Origin: Candidatus Tiddalikarchaeum anstoanum | GTDB lineage: Archaea > Nanobdellota > Nanobdellia > Tiddalikarchaeales > Tiddalikarchaeaceae | NCBI GenBank assembly: GCA_902385255.1 | Contig: CABMEV010000003.1 | Coordinates: 128,813-192,812 of the forward strand | Direction: 5' to 3' | DNA: 64,000 bases | Shown: positions 25,382-32,910 of the stretch, in pieces | Position numbering within the stretch: position 1 is the stretch's first letter | Layout: the number at the start of each line of letters is the position of its first letter | The notes under the pieces: generated by a model | What the model was told of the DNA's origin: nothing | The model's input: the letters and a program-made list of their open reading frames with translations, nothing else | Databases searched by the model: none | Program-made: the position numbers and the translations under genes

Positions 25382-26482
25382 TTATAACATGCGAATTCCA
25401 AGTTCAGCTTTCATTCCTGTCTTCTCAAATCTCTTATTAAGAGGTGTGTTGAAACTTGGAGCTACTTCTTTCTTCTGGGGACCGACTATGTAAGGGCTTT
25501 GCACTCCTGTAACTATTGTCATAACTCTTAATTTCCCGTTCATTGCCTCGTCTATCCTTGCACCCCAGATTACTGTGGCTTCTTTGCTGAGTCCCTGTGT
25601 GACTAGTTCTCCAATCTTATTAGCTTGGTCGAGAGTCATGTCTGTCCCGCCTGTTATGTGTATAAGTGCTCCTTCAGCACCAGTGTAACTCACATCTAAT
25701 AATGGGTGGTTCATCGCTTTATGCACTGCTTCTTCAACTCTCTTCTCGCTGTTGCTTTCACCTACTCCCATGACGCATAATCCTCCCATTTTCATTATGG
25801 TTCTGACGTCTGCGAAGTCCAGGTTTATCAGGCTTGGTAATGCTATTGTTTCAACTATTCCTTTAATCATAGTTGATATGAGTTCGTTCGCTACTGCGAA
25901 TGATTGTGTAATTGGCAGGTTGCCTGCGATTTCAACAAGTCTGTTGTTGTCAATGACTATTACTGAGTCGCAGCTTTCTCTAAGCAGTTGCAGTCCAAGT
26001 TCAGCTTTCTCTATTCTTGCCCTTTCAATATTGAAAGGCATGGTTACGACACCTATAATAATGCTTCCCATCTCTTTTGCCAGCTTAGCAACTACTGGGG
26101 CGCTTCCTGTTCCGGTTCCTCCGCCCATTCCTGCACAGATGAATAACAAATCTGTATCTTTTACTAATTGTTTAAGTTCGTGTTGTGACTCTTCAGCTGC
26201 CTGGGCTCCAACCTGCGGGAATCCTCCGGCGCCAAGTCCACGGGTTAATTCTTTTCCAATTAATAATTTCCTGTCAGCATTTCGTGCGTTTAGATGCGCA
26301 GAATCAGTGTTGATGATTATTGTTTCAGCACCTTCAATGCCTTTATTGTACAGCCATGAGACAGTATTATCTCCTGCTCCACCACAGCCGATAACTTTAA
26401 TGTTAGCCTGACCTTCCAGACCTGATTTTATATCCTTCATTGCTTCTTGATTCTTTAATGCACTTTCAACTAAAAACTCCAT
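25382..26482 (-). CDS. ftsZ: Cell division GTPase FtsZ
   Basis: From the ATG at 26482 (MEFLVESALKNQ) the protein has 366 residues. The N-terminal Rossmann-like GTP-binding domain has KVIGCGGAGDNTVSWL and the tubulin signature GAGMGGGTGTGSAPVVA; the T7 loop has NLDFADVRTIM. It polymerises with GTP at the division site. A GGGGG ribosome-binding site (26491-26495) lies 8 nt before this ATG, so the upstream in-frame Met codons are unlikely starts. Some archaea have two or three FtsZ; only one is seen here. The TATA-like box and two palindromes upstream point to regulated transcription. Confidence 0.95.
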   Translation of the reverse strand: MEFLVESALKNQEAMKDIKSGLEGQANIKVIGCGGAGDNTVSWLYNKGIEGAETIIINTDSAHLNARNADRKLLIGKELTRGLGAGGFPQVGAQAAEESQHELKQLVKDTDLLFICAGMGGGTGTGSAPVVAKLAKEMGSIIIGVVTMPFNIERARIEKAELGLQLLRESCDSVIVIDNNRLVEIAGNLPITQSFAVANELISTMIKGIVETIALPSLINLDFADVRTIMKMGGLCVMGVGESNSEKRVEEAVHKAMNHPLLDVSYTGAEGALIHITGGTDMTLDQANKIGELVTQGLSKEATVIWGARIDEAMNGKLRVMTIVTGVQSPYIVGPQKKEVAPSFNTPLNKRFEKTGMKAELGIRML

Positions 26483-26490
26483 TTCAATTA

Positions 26491-26544
26491 CCCCCATGTA
26501 ATTTTTTTTTGACGGAGAGATACCTACCAAAAACTATTTAAATT
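26491..26544 (-). promoter_or_regulatory. ftsZ promoter and ribosome-binding site
   Basis: On the minus strand AATTTAAATAG (26534-26544) is a TATA-like box; with a start site about 25 nt on, the leader is near 28 nt and contains GGGGG (26491-26495), 8 nt before ATG 26482. This fixes the ftsZ start. Confidence 0.5.
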
Positions 26545-26591
26545 CTCGAGCAGTCTATCTATCCTAAGAATTAGCCAAATATTTTCAACGT

Positions 26592-26613
26592 GTTGCGTTC
26601 GCCAAAACGTAAC
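26592..26613. repeat. Palindrome with shared core, copy 1 (upstream of ftsZ)
   Basis: GTTGCGTT-CGCCA-AAACGTAAC is a near-perfect inverted repeat (one unpaired position per arm). Its centre TTCGCCAAAA is the same as in the next palindrome, but the arms differ. It is 110-131 bp upstream of ftsZ. Confidence 0.55.
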
Positions 26614-26629
26614 AAGTCATTTAAGGTTA

Positions 26630-26649
26630 TTTCATTCGCCAAAATGAAA
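26630..26649. repeat. Palindrome with shared core, copy 2 (upstream of ftsZ)
   Basis: TTTCATT-CGCCAA-AATGAAA is a perfect 7-bp-arm inverted repeat around the same core TTCGCCAAAA as copy 1 (minus strand TTTTGGCGAA). The rest of 26531-26732 holds no gene. Confidence 0.55.
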
Positions 26650-26732
26650 AGACCTTTACAATTTATTTTAAATAGCTGCGCCTATTTAAAAAATTTTATG
26701 TCATCTATCACAATATATCGAATAAATCATTT

Positions 26733-27716
26733 TTAATGAGTTAATATCTCTATTACTGATTTCTTGCCAGATTCGATTCTGACGCTGCCCCCTATTGGGA
26801 ACGTAATGAGAGGATACGTATGCCCGAAATCCGCACCAACTATTACAGGAATTCCTCTTAACTCTTTCTTGCTACTAATAACATATTCCAAATTTTTCCT
26901 TTTGATAAACGCATTTCTCTGAAACCGCCCTATAACGATTCCCCTTATCTTGTCAGAGCCCTTCTGCTGCAACAAGGACTGAAGGCATCTTTCAAACATT
27001 TGGTCAGTGACGTCGGTTGTTTCGTCATCTTCCTCAAGAAATAGTATTGAACCCTTCAAACTAGGCATGTAAGATGTTCCCTGCAATAAATTTAATGTAC
27101 ATATGTTTCCCCCGATTAATCGGCCCGTTGCACTACCTTCATTTATTGCATAGTATCCTTTATTCTTGTGAAACTTGACCTCTTTAATCTTATACCATTT
27201 ATCATCAGTCCACTCTTTTGAAGCGTTAACAGTAAAATGTCCGCTCTCCATCATGCATTTTTTGAAATAATCATAAGTATACTTGAACATATTGTCTGGC
27301 TCTGCAAAAGTTGAAAAATTAGGCCCTGAGTAATTTACAAGGCCTGTTTTTGCAAATATCGCATTAGACAGTGCCGTAATATCTGAGTAGCCGCAAATTA
27401 TCTTCGGATTTCTTTTAATCAGGTTGTAATCCAATAAATTAAGAACTTGGTTTACGTTGAATCCTCCTGTAGCTGCGAGTATCATCTTCACTTTCTTGTC
27501 CTTGAATGCTTCATTAATGTCAATTGCCCGCGATTCCGGCTTTGAAGAATTAAATAAGTCATTCTCAAATGCATGAGCACCAAAGGTTAAATCGAATCCT
27601 AAGTCGTAAAATCTTTTTTTTGCCATCTTAACTACGACTGGCTTCATCTTCTTCATGTTCTTAGAAGCACAAATTACCCTTATTTCATCTCCAACTTTCA
27701 GTCTTGGAGGAATCAT
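26733..27716 (-). CDS. S66-family serine carboxypeptidase (LD-carboxypeptidase/MccF-like)
   Basis: The 327-residue protein fits family S66. The nucleophile Ser is in CGYSDITALS near residue 103, the Glu in ILFLEEDDE and the His in GADFGHTYPL near 295, giving the S-E-H triad. LKVGDEIRVICASKNM is the usual N-terminus. Family members cut the LD-bond of bacterial cell-wall peptides or inactivate microcin C-type peptide-nucleotides. Archaea lack murein, so the substrate is open: a foreign peptide or self-protection are options. It is a paralogue of the gene at 28993, and a broken RNase H gene overlaps its start by 4 bp, mirroring the other copy. Confidence 0.85.
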   Translation of the reverse strand: MIPPRLKVGDEIRVICASKNMKKMKPVVVKMAKKRFYDLGFDLTFGAHAFENDLFNSSKPESRAIDINEAFKDKKVKMILAATGGFNVNQVLNLLDYNLIKRNPKIICGYSDITALSNAIFAKTGLVNYSGPNFSTFAEPDNMFKYTYDYFKKCMMESGHFTVNASKEWTDDKWYKIKEVKFHKNKGYYAINEGSATGRLIGGNICTLNLLQGTSYMPSLKGSILFLEEDDETTDVTDQMFERCLQSLLQQKGSDKIRGIVIGRFQRNAFIKRKNLEYVISSKKELRGIPVIVGADFGHTYPLITFPIGGSVRIESGKKSVIEILTH

Positions 27717-27890
27717 TTCTTGTCACCTAAAGCATTGTTCACTAAAGTGTCAGCTTTAACCTTGTAAACATCTTTCCTGCCAACATTAGCGTAAACCACT
27801 TTATTATTTCGTACGACGATGCATATCGCCTCCAAGTCCAATGTTGCCTCTTACCTCTCCTTCTGCATTGGTTATTATGTTATTAAACAT
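27713..27890 (-). pseudogene. Ribonuclease HI pseudogene (deletion plus frameshift)
   Basis: On the minus strand from ATG 27890 the sequence reads MFNNIITNAEGEVRGNIG, a match to the RNase HI start at 30367 (MFKKVIINADGGARGNPG). It then loses the frame and stops. In the next frame it continues as AICIVVRNNKVVYANVG and GRKDVYKVKADTLVNNALGD, matching the middle and the end of the intact enzyme, and stops at 27713. About 80 residues of the centre, including two active-site positions, are missing, and the first active-site Asp has become Glu (NAEG versus NADG). It is a decayed duplicate. The gap 27891-28024 contains nothing else I can identify. Confidence 0.8.
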
Positions 27891-28024
27891 CTTCTAAACA
27901 AAGTAACTATTTATGTGTTAAATAAACTTGCTGCTTATTCTAATTTCCAAACAGAATAGTTATCTTATAATATTAGAGTAGTATTTGGCAGCCAAAACTA
28001 TCTCCTTTAGGAGATAAGATAAGG

Positions 28025-28957
28025 TTATAGTTGTATTTTAAACTTAAACCCCTTCCTTTTTGGAGCGGTAACAGAATATATGTCTGCCACGTTTTCAAAC
28101 TCTTTTGTTCTTCCATTATTATCAATTGATTGAATTGCTGAAGAAGGTATTAAGGGTTGTATTATTTTATCAGATATTTCATATACGCTGCCGTTTATGT
28201 TAATTATAGCATTATGCACAATCTTATACTCATCTCCATTAAGATTCTTTTCTGTTGTAAACGTTTCAGGTTTTATCACTTGTTCCGGACTTATTTGTTC
28301 AGGTATCTTTATACAGTTAGGTGATATTGCTGTATTATCAGCAGTTAAATAATATAATCTTGAATCATCATCTAAGTGGTAAGCAGAATCGCTATTAAGA
28401 TTAGGGGTTAATACAGTCAAATTTTTAGCGTCTTCTCCAATATAACAAGCCTTATTATTCTCGAATACTAATGTTGTATTATTGGAAGATTTTCCTATAC
28501 ATGTCCCTGTATTTCTTGTTTTAAAAAATATTTTTGAATCTTTGGCGTTTATACCCATGCATTCCCCGTTATAATCCTCTATTGTTAAATTCTTATTATT
28601 TAACTTGAAAGCAAAAAAGTCAATGTCTGACCCGTTTGCTTGAAGCTCGATTAGTTTCTCTTTTGTTTTATTTATTAAGACAGATAAGAATAATCCTGCC
28701 GGACTAAGCAAATATTTGTCATATTTAATGTGGTCTATACAATCCTGAATATCTTGTTGGGTGTAATATTTTACGCCTAACTTGTTTATTTTTCTTTCAA
28801 TCTTTGAGTACGCTCTCGCAGCGCCTCTGAAATTGCGCCAAAAAGCGAAATCGACGCTGTATCTTGCAGCGTTTTCACTCTTATGTATACCTCTTTCAAT
28901 TTTCCATGAAAGTTTTAAAACATTATCTAAACAATTTATGAGCTTTTCTGAAACCAT
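28025..28957 (-). CDS. Hypothetical protein with possible beta-solenoid repeats
   Basis: A 310-residue soluble protein of unknown family. The first 110 residues are helical and basic. Residues about 145-215 have a loose repeat of about 20 residues (CMGINAKDSKIFFKT, CIGKSSNNTTLVFEN, CYIGEDAKNLTVLTP), each with a Cys/Gly turn and a strand, like a right-handed beta-solenoid. It lies between the two S66/RNase H modules, so it was either inserted at or moved with the duplication. No catalytic motif or signal peptide is visible. Confidence 0.6.
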   Translation of the reverse strand: MVSEKLINCLDNVLKLSWKIERGIHKSENAARYSVDFAFWRNFRGAARAYSKIERKINKLGVKYYTQQDIQDCIDHIKYDKYLLSPAGLFLSVLINKTKEKLIELQANGSDIDFFAFKLNNKNLTIEDYNGECMGINAKDSKIFFKTRNTGTCIGKSSNNTTLVFENNKACYIGEDAKNLTVLTPNLNSDSAYHLDDDSRLYYLTADNTAISPNCIKIPEQISPEQVIKPETFTTEKNLNGDEYKIVHNAIININGSVYEISDKIIQPLIPSSAIQSIDNNGRTKEFENVADIYSVTAPKRKGFKFKIQL

Positions 28958-28992
28958 TTTTCCAATAAATTGGATTTTTTCTCTTTAAAAGT

Positions 28993-29970
28993 TTAATGTT
29001 TTAGAATTTCCAGTTCTGCTTTGCATTCTAAAGCTGTCACTCTGCACGTTCCGCCGATTGGATAAGTGAATCTTGGTATTGTATGTGCGAAGTCCAGCCC
29101 TGCTATGACAGGAATATCCCTTATTTCTTTTTTCGAGTTTATTATCTTCTTCAATTTCTCATCTGTTATCCCTGTTCTTTTTTGGAATCTCCCTATTACT
29201 ATCCCCTTTATCTTGTCGAATCCTCTCTGCTGGCATATCGATGTCAATTCCCTGTCAAACATGTAAACAGTGTCGGATGCGGATATATTCTCCTCTTCCA
29301 GGAAAAGAATCTTATTTTTCAAATTAGGCATGTATTTGGTGCCCTGCAATAAGTTAAACGTGCACGCGTTCTCGCCGATAATCTCTCCTTCTGATACTCC
29401 TTCTCTTATCACAAAATAACCTTTATTCTTGAAAGGCTTCTTTTCGCTGTACTCTTTGTAACTTTTTGAAGGTTTTACAATGTACGACTCTTTTTCAAAC
29501 AAGCACTTCTTGAAATACTCAATGTTATAATCCTGCATCTCTTTCTTCCTGAATGTTGAGAAGTTAAGGCCTGCATAAGTGACTATTCCGGTCATCTTGT
29601 TAATGCAGTTATTCAGCGCCGTAATATCCGAGTAGCCGCAGAATATCTTGGGATTCCTCCTGATAATATTATAATTCATGTATGGCAGAAGCTGGTTCGA
29701 GTTGAACCCTCCTCTCGCACATAATACAGCTTTGACATTCTTGTCAAGGAATGCTTCATGAATGTCATCAACTCTTTCTTTCACGCTTGACGAGTCGAAC
29801 TCATCCCTAATGAAACAATTGGAGGAGAAACTAATTTTTAATCCGATACTCTCCAGTTTTCTTAGAGCTAATTTTACCAGGCTGTCATCAATCGTGCTTA
29901 AGCTGTGAGAAGGTGAGATTATCCGCACTTCATTTCCTTTTTCTAACTTTTTTGGTATTATCATCTTCAT
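28993..29970 (-). CDS. S66-family serine carboxypeptidase (second copy)
   Basis: A 325-residue paralogue of the 26733 protein: CGYSDITALN (Ser), ILFLEEEN (Glu) and GLDFAHTIPR (His) give the same triad, and the N-terminal KLEKGNEVRIISPSHS matches. The start is MKMIIPKK at 29970 or, more like the other copy, MIIPKK at 29964. It overlaps the intact RNase HI gene (29930-30367) by about 40 bp, so the pair is translationally coupled. The substrate in a cell without murein is unknown. Confidence 0.85.
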   Translation of the reverse strand: MKMIIPKKLEKGNEVRIISPSHSLSTIDDSLVKLALRKLESIGLKISFSSNCFIRDEFDSSSVKERVDDIHEAFLDKNVKAVLCARGGFNSNQLLPYMNYNIIRRNPKIFCGYSDITALNNCINKMTGIVTYAGLNFSTFRKKEMQDYNIEYFKKCLFEKESYIVKPSKSYKEYSEKKPFKNKGYFVIREGVSEGEIIGENACTFNLLQGTKYMPNLKNKILFLEEENISASDTVYMFDRELTSICQQRGFDKIKGIVIGRFQKRTGITDEKLKKIINSKKEIRDIPVIAGLDFAHTIPRFTYPIGGTCRVTALECKAELEILKH

Positions 29971-30367
29971 CCAATGCCTTGTTCACTAAGATGTCAGCTT
30001 TCGACTGGAAAACATCAGTTCTTGGTACATGTTCAAACCTGACAATTTTAAATCTTTTCTCCTTGTCTTTAGCTTCCAAAAATAACTCGTTCAGGCGCAC
30101 CGAGTTGACTGCCCACTCTCCTCTCATCTGTTTTACTACAAGCAGCGAATCCATGAATACGTCAACTTCATTATTAGTATACTGGCATGCTTTTTCGAGA
30201 GCCATTAACAAAGACTTATACTCTGCCTCATTATTAGTCCCAACACCAATAGTTTCAGAATAAGAGCATAACACTTTATCTCCTTCCCTGATTACTCCAC
30301 CTATTGCTGAAGGCCCCGGGTTCCCCCTTGCTCCACCGTCAGCGTTGATTATGACTTTCTTAAACAT
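29930..30367 (-). CDS. rnhA: Ribonuclease HI
   Basis: A 145-residue RNase H with the four acidic catalytic residues in place: INADGGARGNPGP (Asp9), NNEAEYKSLL (Glu, about 48), FMDSLLVVKQM (Asp, about 71) and KADILVN (Asp, about 127). It cuts the RNA strand of RNA-DNA hybrids. Archaeal members of this short type are sometimes called RNase HI-like or Dom-fused; this one is a stand-alone enzyme. The C-terminal tail KKVRKRK is basic. A decayed copy at 27713 shows that the gene was duplicated with the S66 gene. Confidence 0.9.
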   Translation of the reverse strand: MFKKVIINADGGARGNPGPSAIGGVIREGDKVLCSYSETIGVGTNNEAEYKSLLMALEKACQYTNNEVDVFMDSLLVVKQMRGEWAVNSVRLNELFLEAKDKEKRFKIVRFEHVPRTDVFQSKADILVNKALDEDDNTKKVRKRK

Positions 30368-30493
30368 ATTCTTTACAAAGAATCCTCCGCGTTTTAAATA
30401 AACTCTCTATTACATAATTAAGAAAAAAAATTCATGTTTAAAGTTAACAGGTGCTATTCCTCTATATACTTTAAATTTTTTATAAACTGTTTT

Positions 30494-30523
30494 AACTTTA
30501 AAGTTGAATTGGGGCTATAAAAG
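30494..30523 (+). promoter_or_regulatory. Promoter region of the 30556 gene
   Basis: AACTTTAAAGTT (30494-30505) is a perfect 12-bp palindrome, and the TATA-like CTATAAAAG (30515-30523) follows, 32 bp before the ATG. Similar TTTAACTTTA and ACTTTAAAGT runs occur before the gene at 63200. Confidence 0.4.
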
Positions 30524-30555
30524 TTTTTAAGAAAGACATTCCCTAAATTCTTGAA

Positions 30556-31098
30556 ATGAACAATAAACTTGATGTATTAGACTTAGAAGACGTGGTTATT
30601 AAAAGTGATTGCAGACTTAACTTTATGAGCTTGCCGGCCATGATTCAGGCTGAAAAGAATATGTATAACAGCACTAACTATTTTATATTTCATAAAGTAG
30701 AAGAACTATTATATTTTAGTTCAGCAGGAATGCTTGCGCTGCCTAATTATATAAAATATAGAGAAGACGAAGGAAGAAATGAAGCCAGTCTAAATAATAT
30801 AATGGAATCACTGGGTGTTTCGGGATGCAGATTCGAAACAAGACTTGATGATGACAAATTTAGAAATGTACTTGTATTTGAATTTGATAACTACTCTCCG
30901 CAAAATTGTGAAAGCGGCAAAAAAGTTGTCAAACTAAATAGAAACCAGTTCAATTCTAATTTTAACGAAGTAGAACCTGTATCTTTAGTTATAGTAAATA
31001 CATATTACGCAACATTAGACTTCTCATACTTTAGAAATAGAAAGAGTTGCAAAGCCCACCATACAAAGACTGAAGAAGACGAGCCGTCAAGTTTATGA
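30556..31098 (+). CDS. Hypothetical protein
   Basis: A 180-residue soluble protein of no recognised family. The middle (VLVFEFDNYSPQ) resembles a strand of the 4161 protein (KVLVLELDHDEGD), a weak hint of a shared lineage-specific family. The tail KTEEDEPSSL is acidic. It has its own promoter with a palindrome. No signal peptide or membrane segment. Confidence 0.55.
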   Translation: MNNKLDVLDLEDVVIKSDCRLNFMSLPAMIQAEKNMYNSTNYFIFHKVEELLYFSSAGMLALPNYIKYREDEGRNEASLNNIMESLGVSGCRFETRLDDDKFRNVLVFEFDNYSPQNCESGKKVVKLNRNQFNSNFNEVEPVSLVIVNTYYATLDFSYFRNRKSCKAHHTKTEEDEPSSL

Positions 31099-31213
31099 AA
31101 AAGATAAAGAAATGGATTTAAGCATAATTTGAACTATGTGCTCAACAGCTCTTTTATAATCTCTATTTAATTTTTGATAATATTTATAATCTCTTATAGA
31201 TATAGCTACCTCT

Positions 31214-32902
31214 ATGAAAGAGTCTGATATTCTCAAACACGCTCTGCGCAATGCAGCTCTTCACGACGGAAAAGCAGTAGTCGGCGCTGTTATACCTAAA
31301 ATACTTGGAGAAGACCCGAAATTAAAATCTAAGATGAAAGAGTTAATGCCTGCTGTCTCAAAGATTGTAGAAGAAGTCAATAAGTTAAGTCTTGAAAAGC
31401 AGAAAGCAGAGCTCTTAACGCTCGACAAGCACGCACTGGACAAGAAGGAAGAGGAAGCGCCAAAGGAGCTCCCTGAACTTAAAAATATCAAGGTGGGTAA
31501 GTGCAGTTTCAGGATACCTCCAGGACCTGAGAAAGAACTCCACATAGGCCACGCATTAAGTTTCTTACTGAATTATTACTACGCGAAGAGGTATAAAGGA
31601 AAATTAATACTCAGATTTGAAGACACTAATCCTGAAAAATGCAGGCAGGAATTCGTTAACGGCATAAAACAGGACTTAACAGCGCTTGGCATAACTTGGG
31701 ATGAAGAGTATTATATGAGCGACCACCTTCCTGAGTATTACAAGCTTGCAGAGAAGATGATTAAGAAAGGCGACGTTTACATCTGCAACTGCGTTGAGGA
31801 TAAGATAAGCAAAGACAGGGAAAACCATGTAAGATGCGGCTGTGCAGAAAAAGACGTTAACGGAAACTTAAGGGAATGGAATAAGATGAAGTACGGCACT
31901 TACAAGGAAGGAACGTGCGTACTCCGGCTTAAAGGTGATTTGAAAAATAAGAACAGCGTCATGTGGGACCCGTCTCTATTCAGGATTAACAGGACTAAGC
32001 ATTACAGGCAGGGAAGCAAGTTCTTCGTCTGGCCTTTGTATGATTTCACAGCAGCAGTTGAGGATGCCAAAATAACTCACGTTCTCAGGGATTCTAACTG
32101 GACTCAAAGGGTGGAGTTGCAGGATTTCATACGCAAAAAATTAGGGATAAAAGGAAAACCAGTCAACGTATTATACTCGAGGTACCAGTTGGAAGGGGCA
32201 GTCACGCAGGGGCGCATCATAAGAAAACTGGTTGAGGATAAAGTAGTTGACGGATATGATGACATAAGACTCGCCACAGTAAAGGGATTATTAAGAAGAG
32301 GCTTTGTTCCTGAAACTTTTATGCAGATACTTATAGAGATGGGTATTTCAAAATCGCAGAGAACTATTCCTTTGGAGAAATTGTATTCAATCAACAGCAG
32401 GATACTTGACAAGAAAGTTGACAGGTACTTCTTCGTTGAAGACCCAGTATTGCTTACTGTTAATGACGCTCCAGGCGCTAATGTTGAACTCCCAATGACC
32501 CCTTATGATGCAAAGAGGACCAGAAAAGTTGATACTGAAGGAGAATTCTACATTCCAAAGCGCGATGCGAAAACAGGGCTTGTATTGTTAAAATACGCTT
32601 ACAATGTGAAGATAATAAAAGTAACACCTAATGGTGCAGTAGGAGAATACGTTATTGAGAAGACTATAAAGGACGTACCTATAATCCAGTGGATAGCAAA
32701 GAACAATGAGGTCCCTATAATAGTTAAAGAGCCGCTTCCAATGTTCAATGACAAGGAAGAACTAAATAAAGTCACAATGGCAGAGCATAAAGGATTTGCA
32801 GAAAGAATCGTCGAGGGGCTGCCTGTCGGGGCTCAAGTTCAGTTCGAGCGCTTCGCATTCTGCAAGAAAGACAAGGATTACTGGAACTTCACGCACAAAT
32901 AG
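31214..32902 (+). CDS. gltX: Glutamyl-tRNA synthetase, archaeal type
   Basis: The 562-residue class Ic synthetase has an N-terminal extension (1-95) typical of archaeal GluRS, the HIGH motif as LHIGHALS (H110-H113), FEDTNPEKCRQEF, and the archaeal/eukaryal beta-barrel anticodon domain in the last 150 residues. It attaches Glu to tRNA-Glu and, in archaea without GlnRS, to tRNA-Gln as well, after which GatDE makes Gln-tRNA. The KMSKS-equivalent loop, expected around residues 325-340, reads LEGAVTQGRIIRKLV and lacks the usual Ser-Lys, which is unusual (see findings). Length is normal for the family. Confidence 0.9.
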   Translation: MKESDILKHALRNAALHDGKAVVGAVIPKILGEDPKLKSKMKELMPAVSKIVEEVNKLSLEKQKAELLTLDKHALDKKEEEAPKELPELKNIKVGKCSFRIPPGPEKELHIGHALSFLLNYYYAKRYKGKLILRFEDTNPEKCRQEFVNGIKQDLTALGITWDEEYYMSDHLPEYYKLAEKMIKKGDVYICNCVEDKISKDRENHVRCGCAEKDVNGNLREWNKMKYGTYKEGTCVLRLKGDLKNKNSVMWDPSLFRINRTKHYRQGSKFFVWPLYDFTAAVEDAKITHVLRDSNWTQRVELQDFIRKKLGIKGKPVNVLYSRYQLEGAVTQGRIIRKLVEDKVVDGYDDIRLATVKGLLRRGFVPETFMQILIEMGISKSQRTIPLEKLYSINSRILDKKVDRYFFVEDPVLLTVNDAPGANVELPMTPYDAKRTRKVDTEGEFYIPKRDAKTGLVLLKYAYNVKIIKVTPNGAVGEYVIEKTIKDVPIIQWIAKNNEVPIIVKEPLPMFNDKEELNKVTMAEHKGFAERIVEGLPVGAQVQFERFAFCKKDKDYWNFTHK

Positions 32903-32910
32903 AATAATTT

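Noticed and set aside
25219-25401. 60-codon ORF downstream of ftsZ
   Set aside because: It overlaps ftsZ's end and the next gene's start, and covers homopolymer and hairpin sequence; composition is unlike a protein gene.
26483-26530. Longer start of FtsZ
   Set aside because: A GGGGG site 8 nt before the ATG at 26482 points to the shorter form; the extension precedes it with no such signal.
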